This document shows, piece by piece, positions 1 to 9,180 of a stretch of 50,999 bases of DNA (the stretch's first letter is position 1; the number at the start of each line of letters is the position of its first letter). The position numbers and the translations under genes were made by a program. The stretch is from Limnofasciculus baicalensis BBK-W-15 (GTDB lineage Bacteria; Cyanobacteriota; Cyanobacteriia; Cyanobacteriales; Coleofasciculaceae): positions 1 to 50,999 of the forward strand of contig NZ_JAMZMM010000003.1 in assembly GCF_024178385.1 (NCBI RefSeq). The letters run 5' to 3'. The notes under the pieces are model-generated. The model had not been told where the DNA came from and made no database searches. It saw nothing but the letters and a program-made list of their open reading frames with translations.

Positions 1-95
1 TGCGTCGTTTCAGCTATTGTGGTCTAATAATCCAAAGGAGGGCTAATGACCTTTTGGAGATTTTACACCCTATGGTGAGCTACTTCAGCATTTTC
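1..95. repeat. Dispersed repeat A, copy 1
   Basis: This stretch aligns base for base, with scattered mismatches (about four in five identical by eye), to 35,156-35,256 in the same orientation. Both copies begin with TGCGTCGTTTCAGC and share TAATCCAAAGGAGGGCT near the middle. The GGAGG inside resembles a ribosome binding site but no reading frame of note follows. It may be the edge of an old insertion or a non-autonomous element. Confidence 0.65.
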
Positions 96-99
96 ACTT

Positions 100-212
100 C
101 AGTCGCGACAACGGTTAGGAAATCCGAAAACGCTAGAATCAATTCACAGCAAGCATTTCAATGGGTGAATGAGTAAATGCCTGAATGGGTGACTTTTGAC
201 TTTTGTTATATC
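100..212. repeat. Dispersed repeat B, copy 1, in the 5' gap
   Basis: Resembles 21,925-22,014: both run AGTCGC, then a CGGTTA block, then AGCAAGCATTTCA, and end in TTTTGACTTTTG. Copy 1 has extra bases before the shared end. The rest of the gap up to about 380 holds no gene that I can see. Confidence 0.5.
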
Positions 213-386
213 CTCTCTATACAGCCCCTCATCGATTATATTCAAAAAATTAGCACCCCTTTGTAGGTCAGACCCAATAATTTGAGGAAGCTAGCAAGTT
301 ACTAAAGTGGCACAAACCTGACTCCTTTACTGTAGTGAAGGGTTACCGTTTATCAGTATATTCTGGTTGGAAACGGAGGATTGAAA

Positions 387-1079
387 ATGCTTGAATATTC
401 CGCTCGTAAAAATGTCGGATTGGCTGTGGGATCGATTGTAGCTGCGGCTAGCATCGGTGCGGCAATGACTGTGTATATTTCGCCGGGAATTTTAGGACGG
501 ATATCGTTTTCATTATGCCAAATTTGGATGATAGGGCTACCTCTGATGTGGTTTTTTTGGATTGATGGAGGCAAGATTAATCTACCACTGCCGAAGCGAA
601 AAGAATTATTAGTAGGCACTCTATTGGGATTGTTAATGTTTGGCATTATTATCGCTATTTATTGGTTTTTTGGTCAAGACTGGATCGATCCTATAGATGT
701 GCGAAATAGAGCGAAACAAGTTGGTATTAGTAGCCAAACTATTTACTTAGTAGGTTCTATTTATTTTACGGTTGTTAACTCTTTGCTTGAAGAGTATATA
801 TGGCGTTGTTTTGTTTATAGCAAGTGTGAAATCCTGATACCGGGAAAGGGGGCTATATTTGTGGCAGGATTGTTTTTCACACTTCATCACATCATTGGTT
901 TGGCAGCTTACACTAACGACTGGCGCGTTGTCATGGTAGCCTCATTAGGCGTATTTATTGCTGGATCTCTGTGGTCGTTGTGTTATTTGCATTACCGTTC
1001 AATATGGTCTAATTATATCAGTCATGCTCTGGCGGATTTTGCGATCGCAATTGTCGGTTGGCAATTGCTATTTGGATAA
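387..1079 (+). CDS. CPBP family intramembrane metalloprotease
   Basis: Predicted polytopic membrane protein of the CPBP (CAAX protease and bacteriocin-processing) family, a family that cleaves within membranes. Visible motifs are EE at residues 135-136 followed by R140, His pair 167-168 after a Phe-rich helix, and H213 with D217, matching the EExxxR / FxxxH / HxxxD signatures. Several hydrophobic helices cover the protein. An upstream TTG at 381 is possible, but GGAGGA ends at 380 and gives normal spacing only for the ATG at 387, so I chose 387 (230 aa). The gene stands alone. Substrate unknown; cyanobacterial members are mostly uncharacterised. Confidence 0.82.
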   Translation: MLEYSARKNVGLAVGSIVAAASIGAAMTVYISPGILGRISFSLCQIWMIGLPLMWFFWIDGGKINLPLPKRKELLVGTLLGLLMFGIIIAIYWFFGQDWIDPIDVRNRAKQVGISSQTIYLVGSIYFTVVNSLLEEYIWRCFVYSKCEILIPGKGAIFVAGLFFTLHHIIGLAAYTNDWRVVMVASLGVFIAGSLWSLCYLHYRSIWSNYISHALADFAIAIVGWQLLFG

Positions 1080-1345
1080 GGAGGTAGGTAAAATTAAACC
1101 TAAAACGGCTCTCCGGGAGTTATGGTGATAAGTCAAAGTTATTGAAATCACCAAAGGCATACTAGATCGGGTTTCCCCCTGCTAGAAAGCCCCCCTGCCC
1201 CCCTGCCAAAAAAAGGGTTTTCCACCACAAGTACGGGAGATCCCCTAAAACTTGCAGGTGTAGAGACTAGCAGGTGCAACGTCTCTACATCAGTATCGTT
1301 AAAAATGATATTTTTCCACCTATTTTAATCCCATTAATCGTTACT
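1080..1345. other. Gap with a small inverted repeat
   Basis: No gene seen. C-rich runs lie around 1,165-1,205. At about 1,259-1,288 GTAGAGAC is followed by its complement GTCTCTAC, a hairpin of a type common between cyanobacterial genes. It overlaps the GTG-started extension of the next gene, which is one reason not to accept that extension. Confidence 0.45.
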
Positions 1346-2251
1346 ATGTCACAAAAGAATGAAACTGTAACTCTAATATTAGCCCTAGGGATCGCCGCTG
1401 GTATATTAGCCATTGGCTTTTGGTGGTTTACCCGTAAATCTGACGTGAATCTAGATGCTAAAAGCGATAATAATAATCCTGCCACTAATGTGACTGAGAA
1501 TAACTTTCCACCTCCGACAAATGTCCCTAGTGGCACAGTTGTCAATATTGAAGGTTCTACCAGCATGGTGCAAATTAATCAAGCACTTAAAATAGCTTTT
1601 GAACGTAAATTTCCCGGAACAACCGTTAATACTCAATCTGGCGGAACCGAAAAAGGAATTCAGTCACTAATTGCTGGTACTGTAGATATTGCTGCTATTT
1701 CTCGTCCTCTGAATGCTCAGGAACAATCCCAAGGTTTAGTTGCTGTACCCGTAACCAAAGACGCAATCGCAATCGTAGTCGGCGATCAAAATTCATTAGG
1801 TAGCAAAGGATTGACGCAAACTCAAATAGTGGTAATTTTTCAAGGAAAAATTACAGATTGGGCACAAGTAGGAGGAAAACCGGGAACTATTCAGGTAATT
1901 AATCGACCTGTATTTAGCGGCACTCATCAAGCCTTTCAATCAAAAGTATTAGGAGGACAGAATTTTGGCACTACTCCTAATATTATAACTTGGCCTAAAG
2001 ATGAGACTACTGCTGTACTGCAACAATTGAAAACAGATGGAATTAGTTATGCAACTTTTGCTCAAGTGGCAAATCAACAAACAGTGCGAATAGTAGCTGT
2101 GGATGGATTGACTCCCCAATCTGCTAATTATCCCTATCAAAGAGAACTTTCTTATGTCTACAAACAGCCTGCTACTCCGCAGGTACAAGCATTTCTAGGC
2201 TATGTTAGTTCACCAGAAGGGCAGAGTGCGATCGCCGAGGGGGTAAAATAA
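1346..2251 (+). CDS. PstS-like phosphate ABC transporter substrate-binding protein
   Basis: Periplasmic binding protein of the PstS/PBP-like-2 type. Residues 8-28 form a hydrophobic N-terminal anchor or signal, followed by a low-complexity Asn-rich linker. The body starts with an EGSTSM motif, then QSGGTEKGIQ and GTVDIAAISRPL, which in this family contact the anion. The C-terminus ends in the usual SPEGQ element. An in-frame GTG at 1,274 would add 24 residues, but they lie over a hairpin and do not look like a signal peptide, so the ATG at 1,346 is preferred (301 aa). No permease or ATPase genes follow, so it is an orphan binding protein. Phosphate as ligand is inferred from the family. Confidence 0.78.
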   Translation: MSQKNETVTLILALGIAAGILAIGFWWFTRKSDVNLDAKSDNNNPATNVTENNFPPPTNVPSGTVVNIEGSTSMVQINQALKIAFERKFPGTTVNTQSGGTEKGIQSLIAGTVDIAAISRPLNAQEQSQGLVAVPVTKDAIAIVVGDQNSLGSKGLTQTQIVVIFQGKITDWAQVGGKPGTIQVINRPVFSGTHQAFQSKVLGGQNFGTTPNIITWPKDETTAVLQQLKTDGISYATFAQVANQQTVRIVAVDGLTPQSANYPYQRELSYVYKQPATPQVQAFLGYVSSPEGQSAIAEGVK

Positions 2252-2266
2252 AGGAGAATAAAGCAG

Positions 2267-2383
2267 TTGCAGAATTTATCCTGCCTAATTCCCGAAATTC
2301 ATAGAGCATTTGAAATTGCTAACCAAGCTAATTTAACCCGTGAAGAAATGGAAGACCTAGATCCGCGAGAAATGTTTATATAG
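2267..2383 (+). pseudogene. Fragment resembling the C-terminus of an Rpn/PD-(D/E)XK nuclease
   Basis: A 38-codon open frame ending in TAG reads as a tail with AFEIANQANLTREEMEDL, a pattern seen at the C-terminus of cyanobacterial Rpn-type nucleases. There is no good start and no nuclease core, so if real it is a remnant. Weak call from a short match remembered by pattern. Confidence 0.3.
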
Positions 2384-2462
2384 GGATAAGTAAGAAACCT
2401 ACGCAAAGCTTAACCCATCCTACATATAAATATTTTGCGTAAGTCCTGACATATTCACTTTC

Positions 2463-2765
2463 CTAAAAACGATCCCCTCCAATATGTACCTGCCACTCCA
2501 CAACCCTAGCAGAATCGGCTAGCATACCATCTCGCGCACGAGGGCTACTCTTGACAATAGCTTGAGCCTCTTCAAGATTCTCCGCCTGAATTACCCAAAG
2601 CCCAGTGCCATCATGAGGAAAAAATGGACCGCAGCAGAGTAGTATTCCTTTCTCCTCTTGTTCCCGAAACCAAGCTAGTTGATTTTCATCATGTTGTGGG
2701 TGAGTCTTTTTATATTCGTAATATTCTGGAACAGTTGCTACGACAACGGCAAAAAGTTTAGACAT
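2463..2765 (-). CDS. YciI family protein
   Basis: Small single-domain protein of the YCII family (dimeric alpha-beta ferredoxin-like fold). The N-terminal strand is followed by the THPQHDENQLAWF segment, containing the family's conserved His, then GPFFPHDGTGLWVI and the AIVKSSP-type helix. Its 100 aa fit the family. Members are proposed to be small enzymes or accessory domains; the reaction is not known here. ATG start at 2,765 with an AGAGGA-like stretch a few bases upstream. It lies 70 bases downstream of the gamma-carbonic-anhydrase-like gene on the same strand and may be cotranscribed. Confidence 0.8.
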   Translation of the reverse strand: MSKLFAVVVATVPEYYEYKKTHPQHDENQLAWFREQEEKGILLCCGPFFPHDGTGLWVIQAENLEEAQAIVKSSPRARDGMLADSARVVEWQVHIGGDRF

Positions 2766-2834
2766 AATCCTCTTTTAGTAATTTCAGATTACTTTCAAAT
2801 TGCAATGGATATCTGGAAATCATAAACTGCTAAA

Positions 2835-3386
2835 CTACTCCCTAACAAACCCCAAATCCGTTCCTTTCCCCGCGTGAACTAAAGCTAATTTCTCATAACG
2901 TAGCGCATGTTCAATTAAATCAGCCGCTTCCGCCTCCGAAAGTTCCCGCACGCGCCGCGCCGGAACCCCAACCACCAGAGATAAGGGGGGGACATCTTTC
3001 GTCACCAACGCACCAGCACCCACGATACTGCCATATCCCACACGCACCCCATCCAAGACAATCGCACCAATCCCAATCAAGCAACCGCGCTCGATATGGG
3101 CTGAATGAATCACAGCTCTATGTCCAAGGGTGACATGATCTTCTAAAATAGTAGGCTTACCCGGATCTCCGTGTAAAATAACACCATCTTGAATATTCGT
3201 GCGATCGCCAATTTCGATCCGCTCGACATCGCCCCTGACAACCGCACCATACCAGATGCTGACACCAGAGCCGATGGATACATCACCGATAACCACTGCA
3301 TTTGAGGCGACAAAAGCAGCTTTAGAGAGATCGGGAGGAGACCAATAGGAAGTGGAGAAAGACAATTGCGGATTAAAATTATTCAC
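2835..3386 (-). CDS. Gamma-carbonic-anhydrase-like hexapeptide protein
   Basis: Left-handed beta-helix protein of the YrdA/PaaY/CamH type: hexapeptide repeats of the form (V/I)GxxxxI run from about residue 28 to 135, followed by a C-terminal helix. The three expected zinc ligands are present as H72 (LHGD), H89 and H94 (LGHRAVIH). These proteins form trimers; some hydrate CO2, others are inactive or are acyltransferase-like. Length 183 aa is normal. The start is GTG at 3,386 with no clear ribosome site and no internal Met to replace it. Divergently oriented to the TIGR02652 gene, sharing an 89-base upstream region. Confidence 0.82.
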   Translation of the reverse strand: MNNFNPQLSFSTSYWSPPDLSKAAFVASNAVVIGDVSIGSGVSIWYGAVVRGDVERIEIGDRTNIQDGVILHGDPGKPTILEDHVTLGHRAVIHSAHIERGCLIGIGAIVLDGVRVGYGSIVGAGALVTKDVPPLSLVVGVPARRVRELSEAEAADLIEHALRYEKLALVHAGKGTDLGFVRE

Positions 3387-3475
3387 AGATATGATTAATT
3401 TAGTTGTGGAATGCCCCTTAGATATAATAAATCCACAGGCACTAGCACATATAGCAAAGATGCCGAGAGCGCTTA

Positions 3476-3985
3476 ATGATTAATACTAGCTTGCAGTATC
3501 CCATATTTGGGTCAGAAATTAATTGTCCCCATTGCCGCCAGACAATCGCGGCGTTAACTTTGACGGATACTTATCTGTGCCCCCGTCATGGTGCATTTGA
3601 AGCAGATCCGAATACAGGGGAACTCGTTCACCTCCAATCGGGACGACACTGGCGTTTGTGGCAGGATCAGTGGTATCGTCAACACACCCATCCAGACGGA
3701 ATTCGCTTTGAAATTCACGAGGCATTGGATCGTCTCTATACCCAAGGATACAGAGCCACAAGGGTAATTATCGCCAGTCGGTATCGGGAATTAGTCAGCA
3801 CCTACTTAGAACGTAGCACCCCTTGGCGCGGTCAATCCGATCCCACCAAACCCAGATTATACGGCTTACCCGTAGAATTTAGCCCAGATCCCGCAGAAGA
3901 TCCTTGTTGGGAAGTAATCAATTTTGATTTGGAAAAAGAACCAGGTATCCCTGTCCGCTATCCTTATTTTAGATTATTTGAATAG
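3476..3985 (+). CDS. TIGR02652 family zinc-ribbon protein
   Basis: Conserved cyanobacterial protein of unknown function. The N-terminus has CPHC followed some 15 residues later by CPRH, a likely zinc ribbon (residues about 18-38). A Trp- and Tyr-rich middle with RLYTQGYRATRVIIASRYREL is the family's most typical stretch. 169 aa. ATG at 3,476; no strong ribosome site. It faces away from the carbonic-anhydrase-like gene and is separated from the VOC gene by a heptamer repeat. Family name is from memory of the TIGR pattern; function cannot be inferred. Confidence 0.75.
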   Translation: MINTSLQYPIFGSEINCPHCRQTIAALTLTDTYLCPRHGAFEADPNTGELVHLQSGRHWRLWQDQWYRQHTHPDGIRFEIHEALDRLYTQGYRATRVIIASRYRELVSTYLERSTPWRGQSDPTKPRLYGLPVEFSPDPAEDPCWEVINFDLEKEPGIPVRYPYFRLFE

Positions 3986-4020
3986 AGTGGTTATTTGTTA
4001 TTTGTTAAGAAAAATCCAAG

Positions 4021-4055
4021 AACAAACAACAAACAACAAACAACAAACAACAAAT
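4021..4055. repeat. Heptamer tandem repeat (AACAAAC)
   Basis: Four perfect copies of AACAAAC plus a fifth ending in T lie directly before the next start codon. This is a short-tandem-repeat type common in filamentous cyanobacteria; related heptamers occur at 5,540-5,600 and 10,880-10,936. Confidence 0.9.
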
Positions 4056-4059
4056 TCCT

Positions 4060-4503
4060 ATGCACCACGCTTCGATTCGGACTGCCAATATTCACCGTGC
4101 GATCGCGTTTTACGAACTATTAGGTTTTACTGTATCTGAACGTTTCACCGCCGGGATTACTCTCGCTTGCTGGATGGAGGGATTGGCAGGAAGAATCGAA
4201 CTTATCCAAATTCCCGAACCCAAGCCTGGACCAGATCCTTTTGGTGATGAACATTACGTTGGCTACTACCATCTATCCTTCGATCTAACTGATAGTGTAA
4301 GCGATATACCAACGTGGTTGACTAATTTAGAAGGGCAATTTGCTGAAGCATCCCACAATAACCCAGATCAATTCCAACCTCTTAAAATTTTATTACCACC
4401 AACTCAACAGATGATTGGTTCCCTAGTTTACGAAGTTGCTTTTATTGCCGATACTGATGGTTTACCGTTGGAATTTATACGGGTGATGACATCTATGGGT
4501 TAA
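4060..4503 (+). CDS. VOC (glyoxalase/bleomycin-resistance fold) protein
   Basis: Single vicinal-oxygen-chelate domain protein, 147 aa. It opens with HHASIRTANIHRAIAFYELLGF, typical of the first VOC beta-alpha unit, and ends with DTDGLPLEFIRV, the last strand that usually supplies the metal-binding Glu. A candidate metal ligand is the His near the N-terminus, with another in the YYHLSFDL strand. Substrate unknown. The start codon sits five bases after a heptamer repeat array that occupies the place of a ribosome site, so translation may be leaderless-like or start elsewhere; no better Met exists in frame. Confidence 0.8.
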   Translation: MHHASIRTANIHRAIAFYELLGFTVSERFTAGITLACWMEGLAGRIELIQIPEPKPGPDPFGDEHYVGYYHLSFDLTDSVSDIPTWLTNLEGQFAEASHNNPDQFQPLKILLPPTQQMIGSLVYEVAFIADTDGLPLEFIRVMTSMG

Positions 4504-4640
4504 ACAACCTGAGTGGATTGGCACTATTGGGAATAACCTTTTAATAAACCACTAAGACACTAAGACACAAAGGAGGAGATAGATTTCGTTAGACTAGGAT
4601 AGCGATCGGAGTTAATTTTTTAGTTCATGCCAAAAAATCT

Positions 4641-7535
4641 ATGGGTTTTAAGTTAATCTTGCGTAGTCGTGGTTTTCTGCTATTCCTGTTCGGAATCTGT
4701 CTGAGTACCGTACTCTTTGCCACGAAAGCTACTTCCATTCCACCAACTCTCCCTCAATCGAAACCAGCAGTCACCTCTGCTTATAGCGTTAATGACAATA
4801 GCAATTCGCCACAAACGGCTGTAAAACTAGTGTCAGCAAACAAATCTACCGACACCCCACTAAAATTAACCCAAGGTGTCCGTAAGACAGTATTGGATAA
4901 TGGTCTTACTGTCCTTACTAAAGAAGTCCATACTGCGCCTGTTGTTACTGTACAGGTGTGGTATAAAATTGGTTCTCGTAATGAATCCCCAGGTGTGAAT
5001 GGGATTGCCCACCAATTGGAACACATGCTATTTAAAGGTACAAAAGATCGTCCGATTCAATTCGGTCGTCTTTTTAGCGCTTTGGGCAGTGATTTCAACG
5101 CTTTCACCAGTTACGATCATACTGTTTATTTCGGTACTGTAAAACGTGAAAAGTTGACACCGTTACTAACCTTAGAAGCGGATCGAATGGTAAATTCAAC
5201 CATCGATTCAGAACAATTAGAAACAGAAAAGCGGGTAGTAATTTCTGAGTTACAAGGTTATGAAAATAGCCAACAATATCGACTTAGCCGCGCTGTAATG
5301 CGTCAAGCTTTTCCCTATCAATCTTATGGTTTACCTGTAGGTGGAACAAAGGCAGATGTGGAGAAATTTACTGTTGAGCAAGTACGGGAATACTACCATA
5401 AATATTATCGCCCCGATAATGCCATATTAATTATTGTCGGCGATTTTCAAACTGAATCTACTCTGGCTAAAGTCAAAGAAACATTTGGCAAAATCCCTAA
5501 GAATGGGGAGTCGGGAATGGGGAGTGGGGAGTGGGGAAAAACCAATAACCAACAACCAACAACTAACAACCAACAACCAACAACTAACAACCAACAACCA
5601 ATTATCTTAAAGGAACAAGGTAGTGCGACTTTCTTGAATGAAGTCTATCCTTTACCTGCAGCTAACCACCCTGATGGACCTGCTGTTGATGTAATGGATT
5701 ATATATTGACTGGGGGGCGTAATTCTCGACTATACCAAGCCTTAGTGGAATCTGGTATTGCTAGCAACTTTTCAGGTGGTGCAATTAACTTAATTGATGG
5801 GGGTTGGTATGAAATATCAGCAACGGCTGCACCTGGCAATCAGTTGACAGAAATTGAGCAGGTTATTATTTCAGAAATCGCTACTTTGAGTGAGAAAGGT
5901 GTTACCTCCGAAGAACTCCATCGGGCTAAAGCTCAACTGACTGCTACTGTAATTTTAAATAACCGAGACATTACTAGTCAAGCGATGCAGCTTGGTTCCG
6001 ATGAATCTGTTACTGGCGATTATCGTTTTACGGATCGCTATTTAGCGGCAGTCCAGAATATTAGTGCCGCAGACGTACAGCGGGTTGCTAAAACTTACCT
6101 TGCTAGTACTAATCGAACTGTCGGCTTTTTTGAACCAACGAAGTTGGATAATCAACCAGAAGGAACGATGGTTGGTGGGAGTCAAACTAGCGAAAAGTTT
6201 AATGCTGGACCACCTGTAGATCCTGCGGAGGTAGCTAAGTATTTGCCTCCGGATGACTCTCAGACTGGACAAATGAATCAGTCTCTACCAGAGGAGTTTA
6301 TTTTAGCTAATAATCTGCGGGTGTTGCTGTTACCTGATTCTAGTACACCTACTGTAACTTTAAGTGGTTATATCCGCGCGGGAACTGAGTTTGATTCAGA
6401 AGTTTTAGCAGGGTTGGCTAGTCTGACTGCTGATAATTTAATGAATGGAACGAAAACACGAGATGCGCTGGAAGTGGCGAAAGGATTGGAAGATTTAGGT
6501 GCAAGTTTAGGCTTTAGTGCCAGCAGGGAAGGTGTCAGTATTGGTGGGTATAGTTTAGCGCCAGATTTGCCAATGCTGATCGAAACATTCTCAGATGTTG
6601 TGCAAAATGCGACATTCCCTACGGATCAGTTAGAATTAAGCCGTCAACAAACATTAACTGACCTAACTGTAGCATTAGATGAACCAGCAGTAGTCGCCAG
6701 ACGGACTTTCCAACAAGCGATTTATCCAGTAAATCATCCTTTCCATGCTTTTCCCACAGAAGAAAGCTTAAAGCGGATTACCCGCGAAGATGTGGTGAAG
6801 TTTTATCAGACTAATTACCGTCCTGAAACAACTATACTGACTCTTGTTGGAGATTTCGAGCCAGCCAAAGTGCGATCGCTATTAGAATCTCAATTATCTT
6901 CTTGGAAAGGAATTGGTAATCCGTCAATTCCTCAATATCCAGAGATATCTATGGGGAAGACTATGGTACAATTAAACCCAATTCTTCCCGGCAAAACCCA
7001 ATCTATTACCTTGTTGGGTAATGAAGGAATTAGCCGCAAAGATCCTCGTTTCTATGCGGCATTAGTGCTGAATCAAATCCTCGGTGGCGATACTTTATCC
7101 AGTCGATTAGGAGCAGAAATTCGCGATCGCCTTGGTTTGACTTATGGTATTTATAGCTACTTTCAGGCGGGACAACATCGAGGACCATTTGTAATTTCCA
7201 TGCAAACTGCGCCAGAAGATAGTAAAAATGCGATCGCAAGTACTATCGCTGTGGTGCAGCAGGTACGAGAAAAAGGTGTAACAGCGGCTGAAGTTGCCAC
7301 AGCTAAACGAGCAATTAGCAGCCAATATCCTGTTGGTATTGCTAATCCAGATGGTTTGGCTCAAACTATTCTGGATAACGAAGTTTATGGATTAGACAAG
7401 AGCGAAATTCGCGCATTTGTCAATCAAATTGAAGGAGTTACTTTAGCAGAGGTAAATCAGGTGGCGAAGGAGTTGCTCCATCCAGATAATTTAGTAGTTG
7501 TGACTGCGGGTCCTTCTGTGGCGGCTTCTCGGTAG
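4641..7535 (+). CDS. M16 family (pitrilysin/insulinase-like) metallopeptidase, double domain
   Basis: Exported zinc peptidase of 964 aa. Residues 10-30 form a signal peptide or anchor. The first M16 domain has the inverted zinc motif HQLEH (H124, E127, H128) and the third ligand E203, 75 residues after H128 as in the family. The second half (from about residue 550) has the C-terminal M16 fold with a SRLGAEIRDRLGLTYG element containing the R/Y pair, and lacks HxxEH, so it is the usual non-catalytic partner domain. It probably degrades or processes peptides in the periplasm. Residues 288-320 are a low-complexity insert made from tandem repeats (listed separately). ATG start at 4,641 has no clear ribosome site but precedes a good signal sequence. 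Confidence 0.9.
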   Translation: MGFKLILRSRGFLLFLFGICLSTVLFATKATSIPPTLPQSKPAVTSAYSVNDNSNSPQTAVKLVSANKSTDTPLKLTQGVRKTVLDNGLTVLTKEVHTAPVVTVQVWYKIGSRNESPGVNGIAHQLEHMLFKGTKDRPIQFGRLFSALGSDFNAFTSYDHTVYFGTVKREKLTPLLTLEADRMVNSTIDSEQLETEKRVVISELQGYENSQQYRLSRAVMRQAFPYQSYGLPVGGTKADVEKFTVEQVREYYHKYYRPDNAILIIVGDFQTESTLAKVKETFGKIPKNGESGMGSGEWGKTNNQQPTTNNQQPTTNNQQPIILKEQGSATFLNEVYPLPAANHPDGPAVDVMDYILTGGRNSRLYQALVESGIASNFSGGAINLIDGGWYEISATAAPGNQLTEIEQVIISEIATLSEKGVTSEELHRAKAQLTATVILNNRDITSQAMQLGSDESVTGDYRFTDRYLAAVQNISAADVQRVAKTYLASTNRTVGFFEPTKLDNQPEGTMVGGSQTSEKFNAGPPVDPAEVAKYLPPDDSQTGQMNQSLPEEFILANNLRVLLLPDSSTPTVTLSGYIRAGTEFDSEVLAGLASLTADNLMNGTKTRDALEVAKGLEDLGASLGFSASREGVSIGGYSLAPDLPMLIETFSDVVQNATFPTDQLELSRQQTLTDLTVALDEPAVVARRTFQQAIYPVNHPFHAFPTEESLKRITREDVVKFYQTNYRPETTILTLVGDFEPAKVRSLLESQLSSWKGIGNPSIPQYPEISMGKTMVQLNPILPGKTQSITLLGNEGISRKDPRFYAALVLNQILGGDTLSSRLGAEIRDRLGLTYGIYSYFQAGQHRGPFVISMQTAPEDSKNAIASTIAVVQQVREKGVTAAEVATAKRAISSQYPVGIANPDGLAQTILDNEVYGLDKSEIRAFVNQIEGVTLAEVNQVAKELLHPDNLVVVTAGPSVAASR
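5502..5601. repeat. In-frame tandem-repeat insert inside the M16 gene
   Basis: A GGGGAGT-type block (about 5,507-5,537) is followed by heptamers CCAACAA/CTAACAA to about 5,601. Three heptamers make 21 bases, so the array reads as the heptapeptide NNQQPTT repeated. It lies between the two subdomains of the first M16 unit. The same two repeat types, in the same order, fill the non-coding gap at 10,731-10,936. Confidence 0.85.
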
Positions 7536-8146
7536 ATTAGTTAGTGCGAGCTGTGCTGTGCGAAGCGCAGATCGCACTTATTTCAGGTATGTGAAGTACA
7601 GAAAAACGACAAAGAAACCCGGTTTCTGAGGTGTACTTCATCCAACTGAAAACCGCTATAAATGAGCCGATAACCTGCACTTTTACCCTTTTGAATATTA
7701 CTATTTTTAACTCTTACTTTGAGAATGAAATAGATGATTCCTGTCACTTCAACGGCTCTCATCTTTTTACCCTTAATTGCTTTTAAATTTATCTTAACCC
7801 AATATCATCATTCTTTTGCCATTTGAACTTATAGCAGTTGCAATAACCGTAGGGTGGGCAGTCCCCACCAACGTAATAATCAGCTTTTTGCCTTATATTG
7901 GGGACTGCCCACCCTAGATAAAACTCTTTTTTTTACATTGGTGCAAGATCTCAGTAGAAGATGATTTGTAGGGAGGAAGCATAAGGGCGATATCCTTAGT
8001 GAAAAAATAAATATCGTCATCTCCCAATGCTTCCCCCAGCCCTAAAGATAAGTCTATAGCACTTCTCAAATGCTAAGAATATAACCAGGCTAACAGTCTC
8101 TTATTTATGTTATTTCCAGTTGACTTCATGTTTAAAACAATACCAT
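7536..8146. other. 610-base gap without genes, several repeats
   Basis: No convincing reading frame. It contains a GC-rich inverted repeat (AGTGCGA ... TCGCACT, about 7,541-7,580) just after the peptidase stop that could help end its transcript, an AGAAACCCGGTTTCT palindrome around 7,613, the long inverted repeat listed next, and GGTGCAAGATCTCAGT near 7,942, which resembles the flank of the nested palindrome at 35,760. Confidence 0.55.
7850..7916. repeat. Perfect 18-base inverted repeat
   Basis: Left arm 7,850-7,867 (TAGGGTGGGCAGTCCCCA) and right arm 7,899-7,916 are exact reverse complements around a 31-base loop. The outer TAGGGTG half resembles the smaller TAGGGTGCGTTA palindromes elsewhere in the window. 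Likely a mobile or structural repeat rather than a terminator, since no T-run follows. Confidence 0.85.
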
Positions 8147-8650
8147 TTAAACCACACCAAACTCAGCTTGTAATGCGTCATCATTATCATCAGCAATAGT
8201 AGCGACAATAGTAATAGCACGAGAAATTTCGCCAGGGGATAATTCCGCCACTGTGCGCGATGCTAAAACGATAACTCGCTCCTCTACAATACCAAAACGG
8301 GCTTCAAATGTATCAGACCAATTCATTTCCAGAAGCTTTCGCATCAACTGAGGTTCATTATTTGCAGGTAGTTGAAGTACCGCAGACCAAACAGTGAAGG
8401 TATCATCATCAGTAGAACCCGTAAGTTCCACAAAAACTTCAACACTACCATACTTAAACTTCCACAGGTAACCTTCCTCATTGCGGCTAACCATGGCGCT
8501 ATCTTCTTCTGCCAAACTGGAGATTACTGTTTCAATTTTCTCCGCATAGTTTATGGTAACGACATCCTCTATAAAATCAGTGGAGGCTACATCTTCTGTT
8601 GACAATTCCTCGGTGGTGATTGTCTCCGGATTCGGCTGTTGGGTAGTCAT
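8147..8650 (-). CDS. YbjN domain-containing protein
   Basis: Acidic cytosolic protein of 167 aa. The first 35 residues are a disordered Thr/Glu-rich leader; the rest is a YbjN-type alpha-beta domain, with strands around EGYLWKFKYGSVEVFVEL, the helix LMRKLLEMNWSDTFEARFGI and the strand ERVIVLASRTVAEL. This fold is shared with type III secretion chaperones. Cyanobacteria carry many copies; the role is unknown. The ATG at 8,650 is the only reasonable start. Stands alone between two repeat-bearing gaps. Confidence 0.8.
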   Translation of the reverse strand: MTTQQPNPETITTEELSTEDVASTDFIEDVVTINYAEKIETVISSLAEEDSAMVSRNEEGYLWKFKYGSVEVFVELTGSTDDDTFTVWSAVLQLPANNEPQLMRKLLEMNWSDTFEARFGIVEERVIVLASRTVAELSPGEISRAITIVATIADDNDDALQAEFGVV

Positions 8651-9180
8651 AGCAGTTGTTCTGACATGATGTTAGGGTTTACTTAAAACAGAGTATCGCC
8701 TCTGGGTGTCCTTCTGGGTACTTTTACCATATTAGTTTTATTAATCTTTTTTTGGCGATGGCTTCTCTGCGAGACGCTAGTGCAGCGCCGAGCTAGCCTA
8801 GCACTAATTCTAACGCCCGCCTCTGGTATCCCAAACTAAGCTGCGGCGCATCTAAATTGGATATTAAATTTGTGGAAAGGGCTGTGGGGTGTGGGGTGTG
8901 GGGATATACAAATTAAATCCACCCGCAGCTTACCATACCTTCCGAAACCTTCCTCTCTATAGCTTTGGCGCTGCTGAATTGGTCAAGGAGCGGCGAATTT
9001 ATAATTAATTACACTGGGCGTTCCCTCACTTCGTTCTCGTTTGCCAAAATGCTTCAAACATACCATAAGTCTAATCCAATCATCTTCACTGTTAAGCAAA
9101 TTGGAGTTTCTGTTATCAGAGGATTCATGCTATATTTAGGTACGCTATTAAAAATAAAATTTTATCAAGGATCAAAATTA
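8651..9180. other. 530-base gap, no supported gene
   Basis: A frame open from 8,965 runs into the next gene, but its first 72 codons look unlike protein and lack a ribosome site, so I treat it as non-coding. A mixed palindromic repeat (about 8,760-8,805: CTCTGCGAGACGCTAG and CTAGCCTAGCAC) and a GTGTGGG run (8,885-8,902) are present. Confidence 0.5.

Noticed and set aside
8965-9180. In-frame N-terminal extension of the 105-aa gene
   Set aside because: Composition is not protein-like, no ribosome site at the first ATG, while the ATG at 9,181 has AAGGA.
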